Made by a program: the position numbers and the translations under genes. From assembly GCF_014199985.1 (NCBI RefSeq), contig NZ_JACHOS010000005.1:124001-188000 (forward strand): a DNA stretch of 64,000 nucleotides, in the 5' to 3' direction. Every line of letters begins with the position of its first letter. Position 1 is the first letter of the stretch. Origin of the DNA: Methylorubrum rhodesianum (GTDB lineage Bacteria; Pseudomonadota; Alphaproteobacteria; Rhizobiales; Beijerinckiaceae). Below the pieces are notes generated by a model. It was not told the DNA's origin and did no database searches. It worked only from the letters and a program-made list of their open reading frames with translations. This document shows positions 38,713-46,570 of this stretch, piece after piece.

Positions 38713-39021
38713 CAGCCCTCGCCCGTCGGAAGGTGCACGTCGACCGCCGCTCACCGGTCCGGTCGGGCGGCGAGCCTTGCGGAGGGAAGCCTTGCGGAGG
38801 GAAGTCCCGAGACGGGAATCTCGCGGGCAGGGCGCCTCCTGACAATCGGGGCCGGCAGCGCATCGGGAGCGGGCCGGCCCGTACTTCGGACGTACCCCGA
38901 AGGATCGAGGATTTCCCGCCGCACCTCCCGATGTCCGCGTGGTGCCGGCGCACGCCTCGTCTAGGGTCGCCGGGCCATTCCCCCGGCCGCCCTCATCACC
39001 TTGCCATCACCCGGACACAGC
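38713..39021. other. Divergent promoter region between two glycan genes
   Basis: 309 bases separating the minus-strand Wzy/beta-helix operon from the plus-strand flippase gene. Both promoters should lie here. It contains a perfect 15-base tandem duplication (38775-38804) followed by a short TCCCG-AGA-CGGGA hairpin (38805-38817). No gene seen. Confidence 0.45.
38775..38804. repeat. Perfect 2 x 15-base tandem repeat
   Basis: The unit CCTTGCGGAGGGAAG occurs twice back to back at 38775-38789 and 38790-38804, about 65 bases upstream of the Wzy/beta-helix start codon. A slippage-prone site in the upstream region of a surface polysaccharide gene. Confidence 0.85.
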
Positions 39022-40341
39022 ATGCCCGCCCTTCCGCGCGACCTCCGTGCCCTGGCCGGCACCTGCCGCTCGGCGATCGGGCGCATGGTCGTCGGGCGCG
39101 GTGCGGCCGGGCCGGCGCTCTCGTTGGCGGATCAGGCGCTGGTGAGCGCGTGCAACTTCGCCACCACCATCGTGCTGGCACATGCCCTCGGCCTCGAGGC
39201 GTTCGGCCTGTTCTCGACGGCCTGGATCGTGGTGCTGCTCACCGTCAGCCTGCAGCTCGGCCTCGTCGTCTGCCCGATGATCAGCATCGGGCCGGGCCTG
39301 CCGGGCGAGGCGGGGCAGAGCTACTACGCCATCGTGCTCGTCCACGAGGCCGCCTTCCTGGCGCTCGCCGGCAGCGCCGTCGCGGTCGGGCTCGCCCTGG
39401 CCTTCGGCGACTGGGCGCTCGCGTTCGCGGCGGGCGCGGCCTGCGCCGCCCATCTCGCCCAGGACTTTTCGCGCCGCTACCTGTTCGCCCGCGGCCGGCC
39501 GCCGGTGGTGCTCGGCATCGACGCGCTCAACCAGGGGGTCAAGCTGGCGCTACTGGTGCTGCTCGCGCGCAGCGACATGCTCTCGCCGGCCCGCGCCCTG
39601 GAGGTCGTCGCCGCCTCGGCCGTCCTGTCCTGTGTCTGCGCGATCCCGTTCCGCGGGCGGCTGGCATGGCGGGCCGGCGAATTCGGCGCGGCGAGCCGGC
39701 GGCAATGGCAGTCCGGCCGCTGGCTGGTTCTGACCGGGCTGATGCAGTGGCTGAGCGGCTACGCGGGTCTCCTCATCGCCGGAGCGCTGCTCGGCGTGAC
39801 GCTGATCGGCGTGCTGCGGGCGGCGCAGAGTATCCTCGGCGTCCTCAACCTGATCCGCGACGCCCTGGAGAACACCGTTCCGCCCATCGCCGGCCGGGCG
39901 CTGGCATCGCGCGGCCTCGACGGCCTGCGAGCGGTCATCGGCGTCACCGCCGCGATCGGCTTCGTCGGGGGCCTCAGCTTCACGGCGCTGCTGGCGCTCA
40001 CCGGCAAGAGCCTGCTCGCCGTGGCCTTCGGACCCGACATGGCCGCCTATGCCTGGGTCGTGACGTGGTACTCGCTGCTGTTTCCGGTCTCATTGGTCTC
40101 GTTCGCGCAGATCTGCGCCTTCCGCGCCCTGGAGCGGACCGGCGCGGTCTTCGCCGCCACGGCCGCGGCGGCGGCGCTCAACCTCGCTCTCGTCTATCCG
40201 GCGGTGCGCTGGTTCGGCATCCAAGGCTTGCTCAGCGTCGCGATCACGGCGGAGGTGCTGGTCTGCCTCGTCCTCGCCGGGCTGCTGCGCCGGACGCTCA
40301 GAGCCCCATCGCTGCCGCTGGGCCGGCTGCAGCCCGCCTGA
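39022..40341 (+). CDS. Polysaccharide flippase (Wzx-like, MOP superfamily)
   Basis: A 439 aa membrane protein with about twelve to fourteen hydrophobic segments and no large soluble domain. FATTIVLAHALGLEAFGLFSTAW near the start resembles the PST/Wzx pattern (lax-x-lGxeafGxfa), and QWLSGYAGLLIAGALLG is the matching segment of the second half. Such proteins move lipid-linked oligosaccharide units across the inner membrane. The frame is open from a TTG at 39001; ATG 39022 was chosen. It is divergent from the Wzy/beta-helix gene, so the pair would supply flippase and polymerase of one pathway. Confidence 0.82.
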   Translation: MPALPRDLRALAGTCRSAIGRMVVGRGAAGPALSLADQALVSACNFATTIVLAHALGLEAFGLFSTAWIVVLLTVSLQLGLVVCPMISIGPGLPGEAGQSYYAIVLVHEAAFLALAGSAVAVGLALAFGDWALAFAAGAACAAHLAQDFSRRYLFARGRPPVVLGIDALNQGVKLALLVLLARSDMLSPARALEVVAASAVLSCVCAIPFRGRLAWRAGEFGAASRRQWQSGRWLVLTGLMQWLSGYAGLLIAGALLGVTLIGVLRAAQSILGVLNLIRDALENTVPPIAGRALASRGLDGLRAVIGVTAAIGFVGGLSFTALLALTGKSLLAVAFGPDMAAYAWVVTWYSLLFPVSLVSFAQICAFRALERTGAVFAATAAAAALNLALVYPAVRWFGIQGLLSVAITAEVLVCLVLAGLLRRTLRAPSLPLGRLQPA

Positions 40342-40431
40342 CCGCGGCAGCCCTCCAGCCGGGACTCTGCCAGAACCGGCGGAAGGATCCGTCTTCTCTC
40401 GCCACCCCGGCTCGGGCAGCGCCGCACCGGG

Positions 40432-42264
40432 TCACAGCCGCAGCCGACCTCCGGCAATCTGCCCGTACAGTGCAGCGTCGATCCGGCGGTAGGCGCCGTC
40501 GCTGTCGATGTAGAGCGGGTCGTCGGTCCGTTCCGGATCGAAGCCCTCCTCGGCCAGCGCGCCCTTCTTCTGCTTGAAGGTCTCGGTGTGGCCGAGTTCC
40601 GCGCACAGGCGCAGGAACAGCGGCCGGGCATAGGCCGGCAGCCGGGTCGTCATCGCGGCGTGCAGATGCGCGAGGTCGAAACCGGGCTCGACCGAGAGGG
40701 CCGCCATGCCGGCCCGGCCCTCCGTCCCCGGCACGGCGACGCCGTAGACGTTGGCCTCGCGCACGCCCGCGACCCGGTGAAGCGCCTCGGCGACCTCCGT
40801 GGTGGCGACGTTCTCGCCCTTCCAGCGGAAGGTGTCGCCGATCCGGTCGACGAAGGTGAAGAAGCCCTGCGCGTCCCGGCGCATCAGATCGCCGGTGCGC
40901 ATCCAGGCGTCACCGGGCTCGATTACGTCGCGCAGCACCTTGCGCGCGCTCTCGGCGGCGCTCGTATAGCCCTCGAAGGTGTATTCCGCCCTGTCCGAGA
41001 GCCGGCCGAGGAGCTCGCCCGCCTCGCCGAACTCGGTCGGGATGCATCGGCCCCGGGCATCGCGGGCGGGCAGACCCGTGGCCGCGTCGTGGCGCACGAT
41101 CAGGGCCGGCGAGCGCCGGGCCATGAAGGGCGGCACGCGTCCCACCGCTCCGACCTTCCCCTCGACGTTGTAGAGCGAGAGCGTGCCCTCGGTCGCGGCG
41201 TAGAATTCGAGGATGCGGGGGATCGCGAAGCGCGCCTGGAACGCCTCCCAGACCTCGGGGCGCATCCCGTTGCCGGTGCAGAGCCGCAGGCGGTGCCGAG
41301 CCTCGGCCGGATCGGGGGCGGCGAGCGTCAGGTAGCGGCACAGCTCGCCGATATACTGGAACAGGGTCGCGCCGCTCTCGCCGACATCGGCCCAGAACCG
41401 GCTGGCGGAGAACTTCTCGCGGATGACGACCGATCCGCCGCCGAGCAGCACCGAGCCCGGCGCCACCACGCCGCCGACGCTGTGATAGAGCGGCAGGCAA
41501 TCGTACATGCGGTCGTCGGGCGTCGGGTCGATCAGCCCGGCGAACCAATGGGTCCACATCATCACCCGGTGGTGGCTCACCCGCGCGGCCTTCGGCAGGC
41601 CGGTCGTGCCGGAGGTGTAGATCAGCAGCGCCGGATCGCGCAGCGTGACGGACGGCGCCTCGTCGGGCCCAAGCGGATCCTCGCCGAAATCCGCAGACGC
41701 CGCGGCCAGCGACGCCTGCGCGGCCGGGTCCTGCCACACGATCTCCGGTTGCTCGGCGAGGTGGGGCAGGGCGGATGCCAGGACTTCGGCAAGGTCCGCG
41801 GCGGCGATGATCAGGCGGGGCGCGGCCACCGCGAGGCAGTGGGCGAGGCCGCTGCCGCGCAGGTTGGTGTTGAGCAGCGCCACGCAGACGCCGACGCGGG
41901 TGAGCCCGAGCCAGACCGCGAGATAATCCGGGCAGTTCCGCATCAGGAGGGCGACCGTTTCGCCCTTGGCGAGCCCGCGCGCCAGTGCCCAGCGGGCGTA
42001 GCGGTTGCGGCGGGCGGCGAGCGCCGAATGGCTCAGGGTCTCGTCCCCGCCGATCAGGGCCGGCGCGCCGGGGTGCTCGGCGGCGACGGTATCGAGCACG
42101 AGCGGGAAGATGCGCTGCGGATGCGCGTCGATCCGCGCCGTCCGGGCAAGCGCCCCGAGCCAGCCGGCGGTGGAGGAGGCGCGGGCCGCCGGGACCGCGC
42201 CGTCGGGCTCCCGCTCCTCGGCGCGCGGATCGGGCGGGGACGGGGCGGGGAACGACTGGTCCAC
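40432..42264 (-). CDS. Long-chain acyl-CoA synthetase (FATP/FadD6-like)
   Basis: A 610 aa ANL-superfamily enzyme. LLIYTSGTTGLPKAARV near residue 210 is the AMP-binding loop, FYAATEGTLSLYN and MRTGDLMRRDAQGFFTFVDRIGDTFRWKGENV are the A5-A8 motifs, typical of the very-long-chain/FATP branch, and FKQKKGALAEEGFDP is its C-terminal lysine region. It activates a fatty acid to acyl-AMP then acyl-CoA in the cytoplasm. Start is a GTG at 42264 with GAGGAG seven bases before it, eleven bases after the metA stop, so it belongs to the metY-metA operon, an unexpected partner for methionine genes. Confidence 0.88.
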   Translation of the reverse strand: MDQSFPAPSPPDPRAEEREPDGAVPAARASSTAGWLGALARTARIDAHPQRIFPLVLDTVAAEHPGAPALIGGDETLSHSALAARRNRYARWALARGLAKGETVALLMRNCPDYLAVWLGLTRVGVCVALLNTNLRGSGLAHCLAVAAPRLIIAAADLAEVLASALPHLAEQPEIVWQDPAAQASLAAASADFGEDPLGPDEAPSVTLRDPALLIYTSGTTGLPKAARVSHHRVMMWTHWFAGLIDPTPDDRMYDCLPLYHSVGGVVAPGSVLLGGGSVVIREKFSASRFWADVGESGATLFQYIGELCRYLTLAAPDPAEARHRLRLCTGNGMRPEVWEAFQARFAIPRILEFYAATEGTLSLYNVEGKVGAVGRVPPFMARRSPALIVRHDAATGLPARDARGRCIPTEFGEAGELLGRLSDRAEYTFEGYTSAAESARKVLRDVIEPGDAWMRTGDLMRRDAQGFFTFVDRIGDTFRWKGENVATTEVAEALHRVAGVREANVYGVAVPGTEGRAGMAALSVEPGFDLAHLHAAMTTRLPAYARPLFLRLCAELGHTETFKQKKGALAEEGFDPERTDDPLYIDSDGAYRRIDAALYGQIAGGRLRL

Positions 42265-42275
42265 GTCTGTGCTCC

Positions 42276-43280
42276 TCACGCGGCGAGCGCGGCGCGGGCC
42301 GAGGCGAACGCGAGCCAATTGCGGAACAGACCGGCGGCTCCCTCCTGCCAGCCGGCGAGCCGGGGTGGCGTCTCGGCCATCGTCGGGAAGTCGGCGTGCA
42401 GGGCGGAGGACCTGTAGGCCCGTGCCGTCGCGGCGAAGGCGTCGAGATGCCGGACCGATTGGTCGGTGTAGTAGTTCTCCGGCAGGGCCGGACAGGTCTC
42501 GCGCTCGCCGTCGAGAAAGCGGCCCATATCGCGCCGATACTCGCGGGCAAGGGTGTCGCCCTCATATTCCGGGTGGCCCTGGAGGAAGACCATCGGGGCG
42601 CTGCCCGCCCTTTCCCGGATGAACAGGTCGACGCCGACGGCGTCCGAGCGGCGCAGGATGCGGTAACCGCGCGCCGTCAGCTCCGCCTCGGGCAGGTCGT
42701 TCCAGCGCGAATGCGGCACCGGCACGCTCGCCGGCATCCCCGCCAGCAGCGGGTGGTCGGCGACCGCCGCGCAGGCATAGACACCGGAATGCTTCGCCGG
42801 GAGCGGACGACGCTCGATGTGATCGAGGTGCAGCACGGCGGCATGGGCGGCGAGACACGAGAACAGGGTCGGGACCGCGTTCGACGCCGCCCAATCCACC
42901 ACTGCCGTGAGCGCCGAAAAGAACGGTTCGTCGGCAAGCTGCCGGGCTCGCGGCTCGGCGCCGGTGACGACGAGGGCGTCGAGGCCGGCGCCCGCCAGCG
43001 CGCCTTCCGTCGCGTAGAAGCGGTCGAGATGGGCGCGGGCCAGCGGGCCGCGCGGCACCGTCTCGAGGCTGAACAGGCGCAGATCGACACCGGAGCCGAT
43101 CAGGCGCCGGAACTGCCGCTCCGTCTGCACCAGAGCCGAGTCGGGCATGTTGTTGAGGAGGCCGACACGCAGGACCGGCGCCACGCGGGCCGGCTCGGAC
43201 CAGGAGGCGGCAGACCCGCCGAGATCCAGCGTCACCGCGGGCAGGTTCGCCGGCAGGATCGAGGGGCCGTGGTCCAGCAT
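42276..43280 (-). CDS. metA: MetA-family homoserine O-acyltransferase (divergent)
   Basis: A 334 aa member of the MetA glutamine-amidotransferase-like family that acylates homoserine at the start of methionine synthesis. The nucleophile is Cys142 (LFSCLAAHA), the same number as in E. coli MetA, with KHSGVY, PHSRWNDLP and FLQGHPEYEGDTLAREYRRD (catalytic His and Glu) following. The acyl-selecting segment, TGAPLG in E. coli, reads TGAEPR here, so neither the succinyl (Gly) nor the usual acetyl (Glu) residue is in place and the donor cannot be predicted from that position. It lies between metY (33 bases upstream) and an acyl-CoA synthetase. Confidence 0.85.
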   Translation of the reverse strand: MLDHGPSILPANLPAVTLDLGGSAASWSEPARVAPVLRVGLLNNMPDSALVQTERQFRRLIGSGVDLRLFSLETVPRGPLARAHLDRFYATEGALAGAGLDALVVTGAEPRARQLADEPFFSALTAVVDWAASNAVPTLFSCLAAHAAVLHLDHIERRPLPAKHSGVYACAAVADHPLLAGMPASVPVPHSRWNDLPEAELTARGYRILRRSDAVGVDLFIRERAGSAPMVFLQGHPEYEGDTLAREYRRDMGRFLDGERETCPALPENYYTDQSVRHLDAFAATARAYRSSALHADFPTMAETPPRLAGWQEGAAGLFRNWLAFASARAALAA

Positions 43281-43313
43281 GGCGGATCTCCTCCGGATAC
43301 GGTGTCGGAAGGG

Positions 43314-44606
43314 TCAGGCCGCAAGCGCGGCCGGGACGACCGCCGCGAGCGCCTGGTCGAGGTCCTCAAGGATGTCGTCGATGTGCTCGATGCCGACGCT
43401 GAGCCGGATCGTCTCCGGCAGCACGCCGGCGATCCGCTGCTCGTCGCGGGTCATCTGACGGTGCGTGGTCGAGGCGGGATGGCAGGCCAGCGATTTCGCG
43501 TCGCCGATATTGACGAGGCGCTTCACCAGCTTGAGCGCGTCGTAGAACGCCTTGCCGCCCTCGAATCCGCCCGCGACGCCGAAGGTGAGGAGCGAGGAGC
43601 CCTCGCCGCGCAGGTACTTTCGTGCCATCGCGTGGTTCGGGCTGTCGTGGAAGCCGGCATAGTTCACCCAGGCGATCCGGGGGTGCGCCCGCAGGTGCTC
43701 GGCGACCTTGCGCGCGTTCTCGACGTGGCGCTCCACTCGAAGCACCACCGTCTCGATGCCCTGGAGCAGCAGGAAGGCGGACATCGCCGGCAGCACCGCG
43801 CCGGTGGTGCGCTGGTAGACGCTGCGCGCCCGCGCCGCGAAGGCACCGGGGCCGAAATGATCGGCGTAGATGAGGCCGTGATAGGAAGCGTCCGGCCGGG
43901 TGAACATCGGAAAGCGGTCGGCCTGCGCCGTCCAGTCGAAGCGTCCGGAATCGACGATGATACCGCCGAGCGTGGTGCCGTGGCCGCCCATGAACTTGGT
44001 GAGCGAGGCGAGAACGATGTCGGCCCCGTAATCGATCGGCCGCATCAGGATCGGGGTCGGCACGGTGTTGTCGACCACGAGCGGCACGCCGTGGGCGTGG
44101 GCCACCGCCGCCAGCGCCTCGATATCGCAGATGTTGCCGGCGGGGTTGCCGATCGACTCGCAGTAGACGGCGCGGGTCTCGCCATCGATCAGCGCGGCGA
44201 TGTCCTCGGCCCGGTCGCTCGCGGCGAAGCGGCAGGTGATGCCCTGGCGCGGCAGGACGTGGGCGAGGAGCGTGTGCGTCGTGCCGTAGAGCTGCGGCAC
44301 CGAGACGATGTTGCCGCCGTGGTCGGCGAGCGTCGCGATGGCGTAGTGCAGGGCCGCCTGTCCCGAGGCGACGGCGAGCGCCGCATGCCCGCCCTCCAGC
44401 TCCGCCACCCGGCGTTCCAGCACCGCGACGGTGGGGTTGGCGATCCGGCTGTAGCGGAAACCTTCCTCCTCCAGGTTGAACAGGGCGGCGCCGTGGTCGG
44501 CGCTGTCGAAGGCATAGGCCACGCTCTGGTAGATCGGCACCGCGACCGCATGCGTCGCCGGGTCGTGCTCGAAGCCGGCATGAAGGGCGATCGTTTCGCT
44601 GCGCAT
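43314..44606 (-). CDS. metY: O-acetylhomoserine sulfhydrylase (MetY type)
   Basis: A 430 aa PLP enzyme of the Cys/Met metabolism family. ETIALHAGFEHDPATHAVAVPIYQS at the start, YSRIANPTVAVLERRVAELEGG near residue 50, ASGQAALHYAI, and the PLP lysine Lys204 in SLTKFMGGHGTTLGG are all present. Length and the N-terminal block fit the MetY (O-acetylhomoserine) branch better than the shorter MetZ. It makes homocysteine from acylhomoserine and sulfide. First gene of a metY-metA-acyl-CoA synthetase operon. No SAM riboswitch is visible upstream. Confidence 0.9.
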   Translation of the reverse strand: MRSETIALHAGFEHDPATHAVAVPIYQSVAYAFDSADHGAALFNLEEEGFRYSRIANPTVAVLERRVAELEGGHAALAVASGQAALHYAIATLADHGGNIVSVPQLYGTTHTLLAHVLPRQGITCRFAASDRAEDIAALIDGETRAVYCESIGNPAGNICDIEALAAVAHAHGVPLVVDNTVPTPILMRPIDYGADIVLASLTKFMGGHGTTLGGIIVDSGRFDWTAQADRFPMFTRPDASYHGLIYADHFGPGAFAARARSVYQRTTGAVLPAMSAFLLLQGIETVVLRVERHVENARKVAEHLRAHPRIAWVNYAGFHDSPNHAMARKYLRGEGSSLLTFGVAGGFEGGKAFYDALKLVKRLVNIGDAKSLACHPASTTHRQMTRDEQRIAGVLPETIRLSVGIEHIDDILEDLDQALAAVVPAALAA

Positions 44607-45029
44607 GTCTTGAAGCCGTCCCGAAACCGCGGAGTCGAAGCCTCAGGCGCAAGGCCGGGACCACGCTGTTCCGTGCCGGAACGGGATGACCGGAGCCGGC
44701 CCTGTACCGGGCATCGGCTCGGCGACGATCGAGATCCGCCTCTCCGGACGGTGAGGGAAAGCGGCCTCAGGCCCGCGGTTGCGGCGGCGTTCCACCGCCC
44801 CAACCGGCGGCAAGACCCCTCTCCACCGCCCGTCCCGAAATGGATCAGGCGTGCCAATTCGGATCTATTCTGCCGAATATTCTAATTCGTGAGAACTCAG
44901 CAATCATCAATCCCGCACCCGTTAGTCATGTTGCAAGGATCGACTTGTGACCCGGCCACGATCGTGCTTCGGATCGTTTGAACGCCAGCGGGTCTCACCC
45001 GAGCACCAGCCCCACACAGCGAGGATGAC
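44607..45029. other. Divergent control region between metY and the cupin gene
   Basis: 423 bases. The part near metY is GC-rich with no clear fold. The part at 44850-44960 is AT-richer and holds a set of ATTCGG/CCGAAT half-sites. No gene supported. Confidence 0.5.
44857..44889. promoter_or_regulatory. Candidate operator: clustered ATTCGG/CCGAAT half-sites
   Basis: ATTCGG (44857-44862) and CCGAAT (44873-44878) form a dyad with a 10-base spacer. CGAAT (44874-44878) also pairs with ATTCG (44885-44889) across 6 bases, and GAATATTC (44875-44882) is itself a palindrome. Lying midway between divergent genes of amino acid metabolism, it could bind an Lrp/AsnC- or similar dimeric regulator; that is a guess. 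Confidence 0.4.
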
Positions 45030-45473
45030 GTGGCGACCACAGCGATGATTCCCTCCGTGACCTCGGGCGAGCTGCGCTCCGCGCCGATCGAGCCGAGCTG
45101 GATCCACGAGGGCCGGCCGATGGCCCGAAACACGATGCTCTCGCGCAGCGCCGACGGCATGGCCTGGACGCTGGTCTGGGACTGCACCGCCGGCCGGTTC
45201 GAGTGGCACTACGACATCGACGAGACGATTCACTTCATCGAAGGCTCGGCCACGATCAGCGACGGCATCTCGCCACCCAAGACCTTCAGGGCCGGAGACG
45301 TGCTGTTCATCCCCCGCGGCGCCGTCTGCCACTGGCATGTCGAAAGCTACGTGCGGAAGGTCGCCTTCTGCCGGAAGACGCAGCCGAGGGTCGTCGCGCT
45401 CGCCCTGCGCGCCGCCGGCAGGGCCAAACGGATGCTGAGCCGCCACGCGGGCGGGCAATTGGAAGCCGCCTGA
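45030..45473 (+). CDS. Cupin-domain protein (DUF861-like)
   Basis: A 147 aa small beta-barrel protein. FEWHYDIDETIHFIEGSATI holds the first cupin motif, although in the order of the DUF861 cupin_3 group, and FRAGDVLFIPRGAVCHWHVES the second. The His and Glu residues could bind a metal. GTG start at 45030 with GAGG six bases upstream; an ATG at 45045 is an alternative. Followed after 28 bases by a branched-chain aminotransferase on the same strand, so the two are probably co-transcribed. Function not assigned. Confidence 0.8.
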   Translation: MATTAMIPSVTSGELRSAPIEPSWIHEGRPMARNTMLSRSADGMAWTLVWDCTAGRFEWHYDIDETIHFIEGSATISDGISPPKTFRAGDVLFIPRGAVCHWHVESYVRKVAFCRKTQPRVVALALRAAGRAKRMLSRHAGGQLEAA

Positions 45474-45501
45474 GGCAGGTTTTCACGGAGGCTCGGCTGC
45501 G

Positions 45502-46413
45502 ATGACGACACCGGACCACGTCCCCTCGACGCCCGATCCCTCGATGCCCGCCGACCCGCCGCCCGACACTTGGACGTTCTTCGAGGGCGCGTGGCACCCC
45601 GGCAATGTCCGGATCATGGGGCCGCGCACCCACGGTGCGTGGCTCGGCTCGACGGTGTTCGACGGCGCCCGCGCCTTCGAGGGCGTCACGCCCGATCTCG
45701 ACCTGCACCTCGCCCGGGTGAACCGCTCCGCCAGCGCCCTCGGGCTGACGCCCAAGGTCGCGCTCGAGGAATGGGCTCGCCTCGTCGCCGAGGGACTGGC
45801 GCGCTTCGCGCCGGAGGCCGAACTCTACATCCGGCCGATGTACTGGGCCGAGAGCGGGTTCGCCGGCGGCGTCCGCTTCGATCCTGCTTCCACCAACTGG
45901 TGCCTGTCGCTCTACACCGCCCCGATGCCGCTGCCCTCCGGCATCAAGGCCACGCTCTCGCCGTTCCGACGACCCTCGATCGAGGTGGCGCCGGTCGATG
46001 CCAAGGCGGGCTGCCTCTATCCGAACGGGGCGCGGGCGCTCACCGAGGCGCTGTCGCGCGGCTTCGCCAATTGCCTGATGCTCGACGGGCTCGGCAACGT
46101 CGCGGAATTCGCCAACGCCAACGCCTTCTTCGCCCGGGACGGCGTGGTCTACACGCCGGTTCCGAACGGGACATTCCTGGCCGGCATCACCCGCGCCCGC
46201 GTCATCGCGCTCCTGCGCGGGGCCGGCGTCGAGGTGGTGGAGAAGACGTTGCGCTACGAGGACTTTTTGGGCGCCGACGAGGTCTTCACCGCCGGAAATT
46301 TCGCCAAGGTCGCCCCCGTCACCGGGCTCGACGACATGCGCTTCGAGCCGGGACCGGTGTTCCGGCAGGCGCGGCAACTATACTGGGATTTCGCGCACGG
46401 GCGGCTGGCGTAG
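45502..46413 (+). CDS. Branched-chain amino acid aminotransferase-like (class IV)
   Basis: A 303 aa fold-type IV PLP enzyme. STVFDGARAFEG near residue 50 and the catalytic Lys168 in DAKAGCLYPN, followed by GNVAEFANANAFF and GTFLAGITRARVI, are the family's landmarks (substrate loop, PLP lysine and phosphate cup). The family includes IlvE, D-amino acid transaminases and aminodeoxychorismate lyase; the YNG/EXXXXN pattern here is closest to IlvE-like branched-chain aminotransferases. GGAGG lies about 12 bases before the ATG. A terminator-like hairpin follows at 46532-46560. Confidence 0.87.
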   Translation: MTTPDHVPSTPDPSMPADPPPDTWTFFEGAWHPGNVRIMGPRTHGAWLGSTVFDGARAFEGVTPDLDLHLARVNRSASALGLTPKVALEEWARLVAEGLARFAPEAELYIRPMYWAESGFAGGVRFDPASTNWCLSLYTAPMPLPSGIKATLSPFRRPSIEVAPVDAKAGCLYPNGARALTEALSRGFANCLMLDGLGNVAEFANANAFFARDGVVYTPVPNGTFLAGITRARVIALLRGAGVEVVEKTLRYEDFLGADEVFTAGNFAKVAPVTGLDDMRFEPGPVFRQARQLYWDFAHGRLA

Positions 46414-46427
46414 AACGCACCGGCAAG

Positions 46428-46560
46428 CGTCCCCTTCGCGGGGGAGGGCACCTGCGGGGCAGGTGGGAGAGAGGGGTCGGCTCAGGTCATTCCGGAAGCG
46501 GCGCTCCCCTCACCCGACCCCTTCGGTGCCACCCTCTCCCACAGAGGGGAGAGGGGTTTT
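46428..46560. repeat. Nested palindromic intergenic element
   Basis: Between two convergent genes. It contains CACCTGC-GGG-GCAGGTG (46449-46465), GGGGTCGG (46473-46480) matched by CCGACCCC (46514-46521), and a distal hairpin with T-run. The related GTGGGAGAG and CTCTCCCAC phrases occur in opposite orientations at its two ends. It looks like a mobile intergenic repeat of the REP/MITE kind; I see one copy in this window. Confidence 0.6.
46532..46560 (+). terminator. Rho-independent terminator-like hairpin
   Basis: CCCTCTCCC (46532-46540) pairs with GGGAGAGGG (46547-46555) across a six-base loop, followed by GTTTT. Placed 119 bases after the aminotransferase stop. Confidence 0.55.
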
Positions 46561-46570
46561 GCCCCCGCGC

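Noticed and set aside
44607..44760. Possible SAM-type riboswitch upstream of metY, as occurs before met genes in many alphaproteobacteria.
   Set aside because: I looked on the minus strand for the SAM-II A-rich end and the SAM-I core and saw neither; a GAGAGGCGGA phrase near 44735 is not followed by the rest of the SAM-I core.
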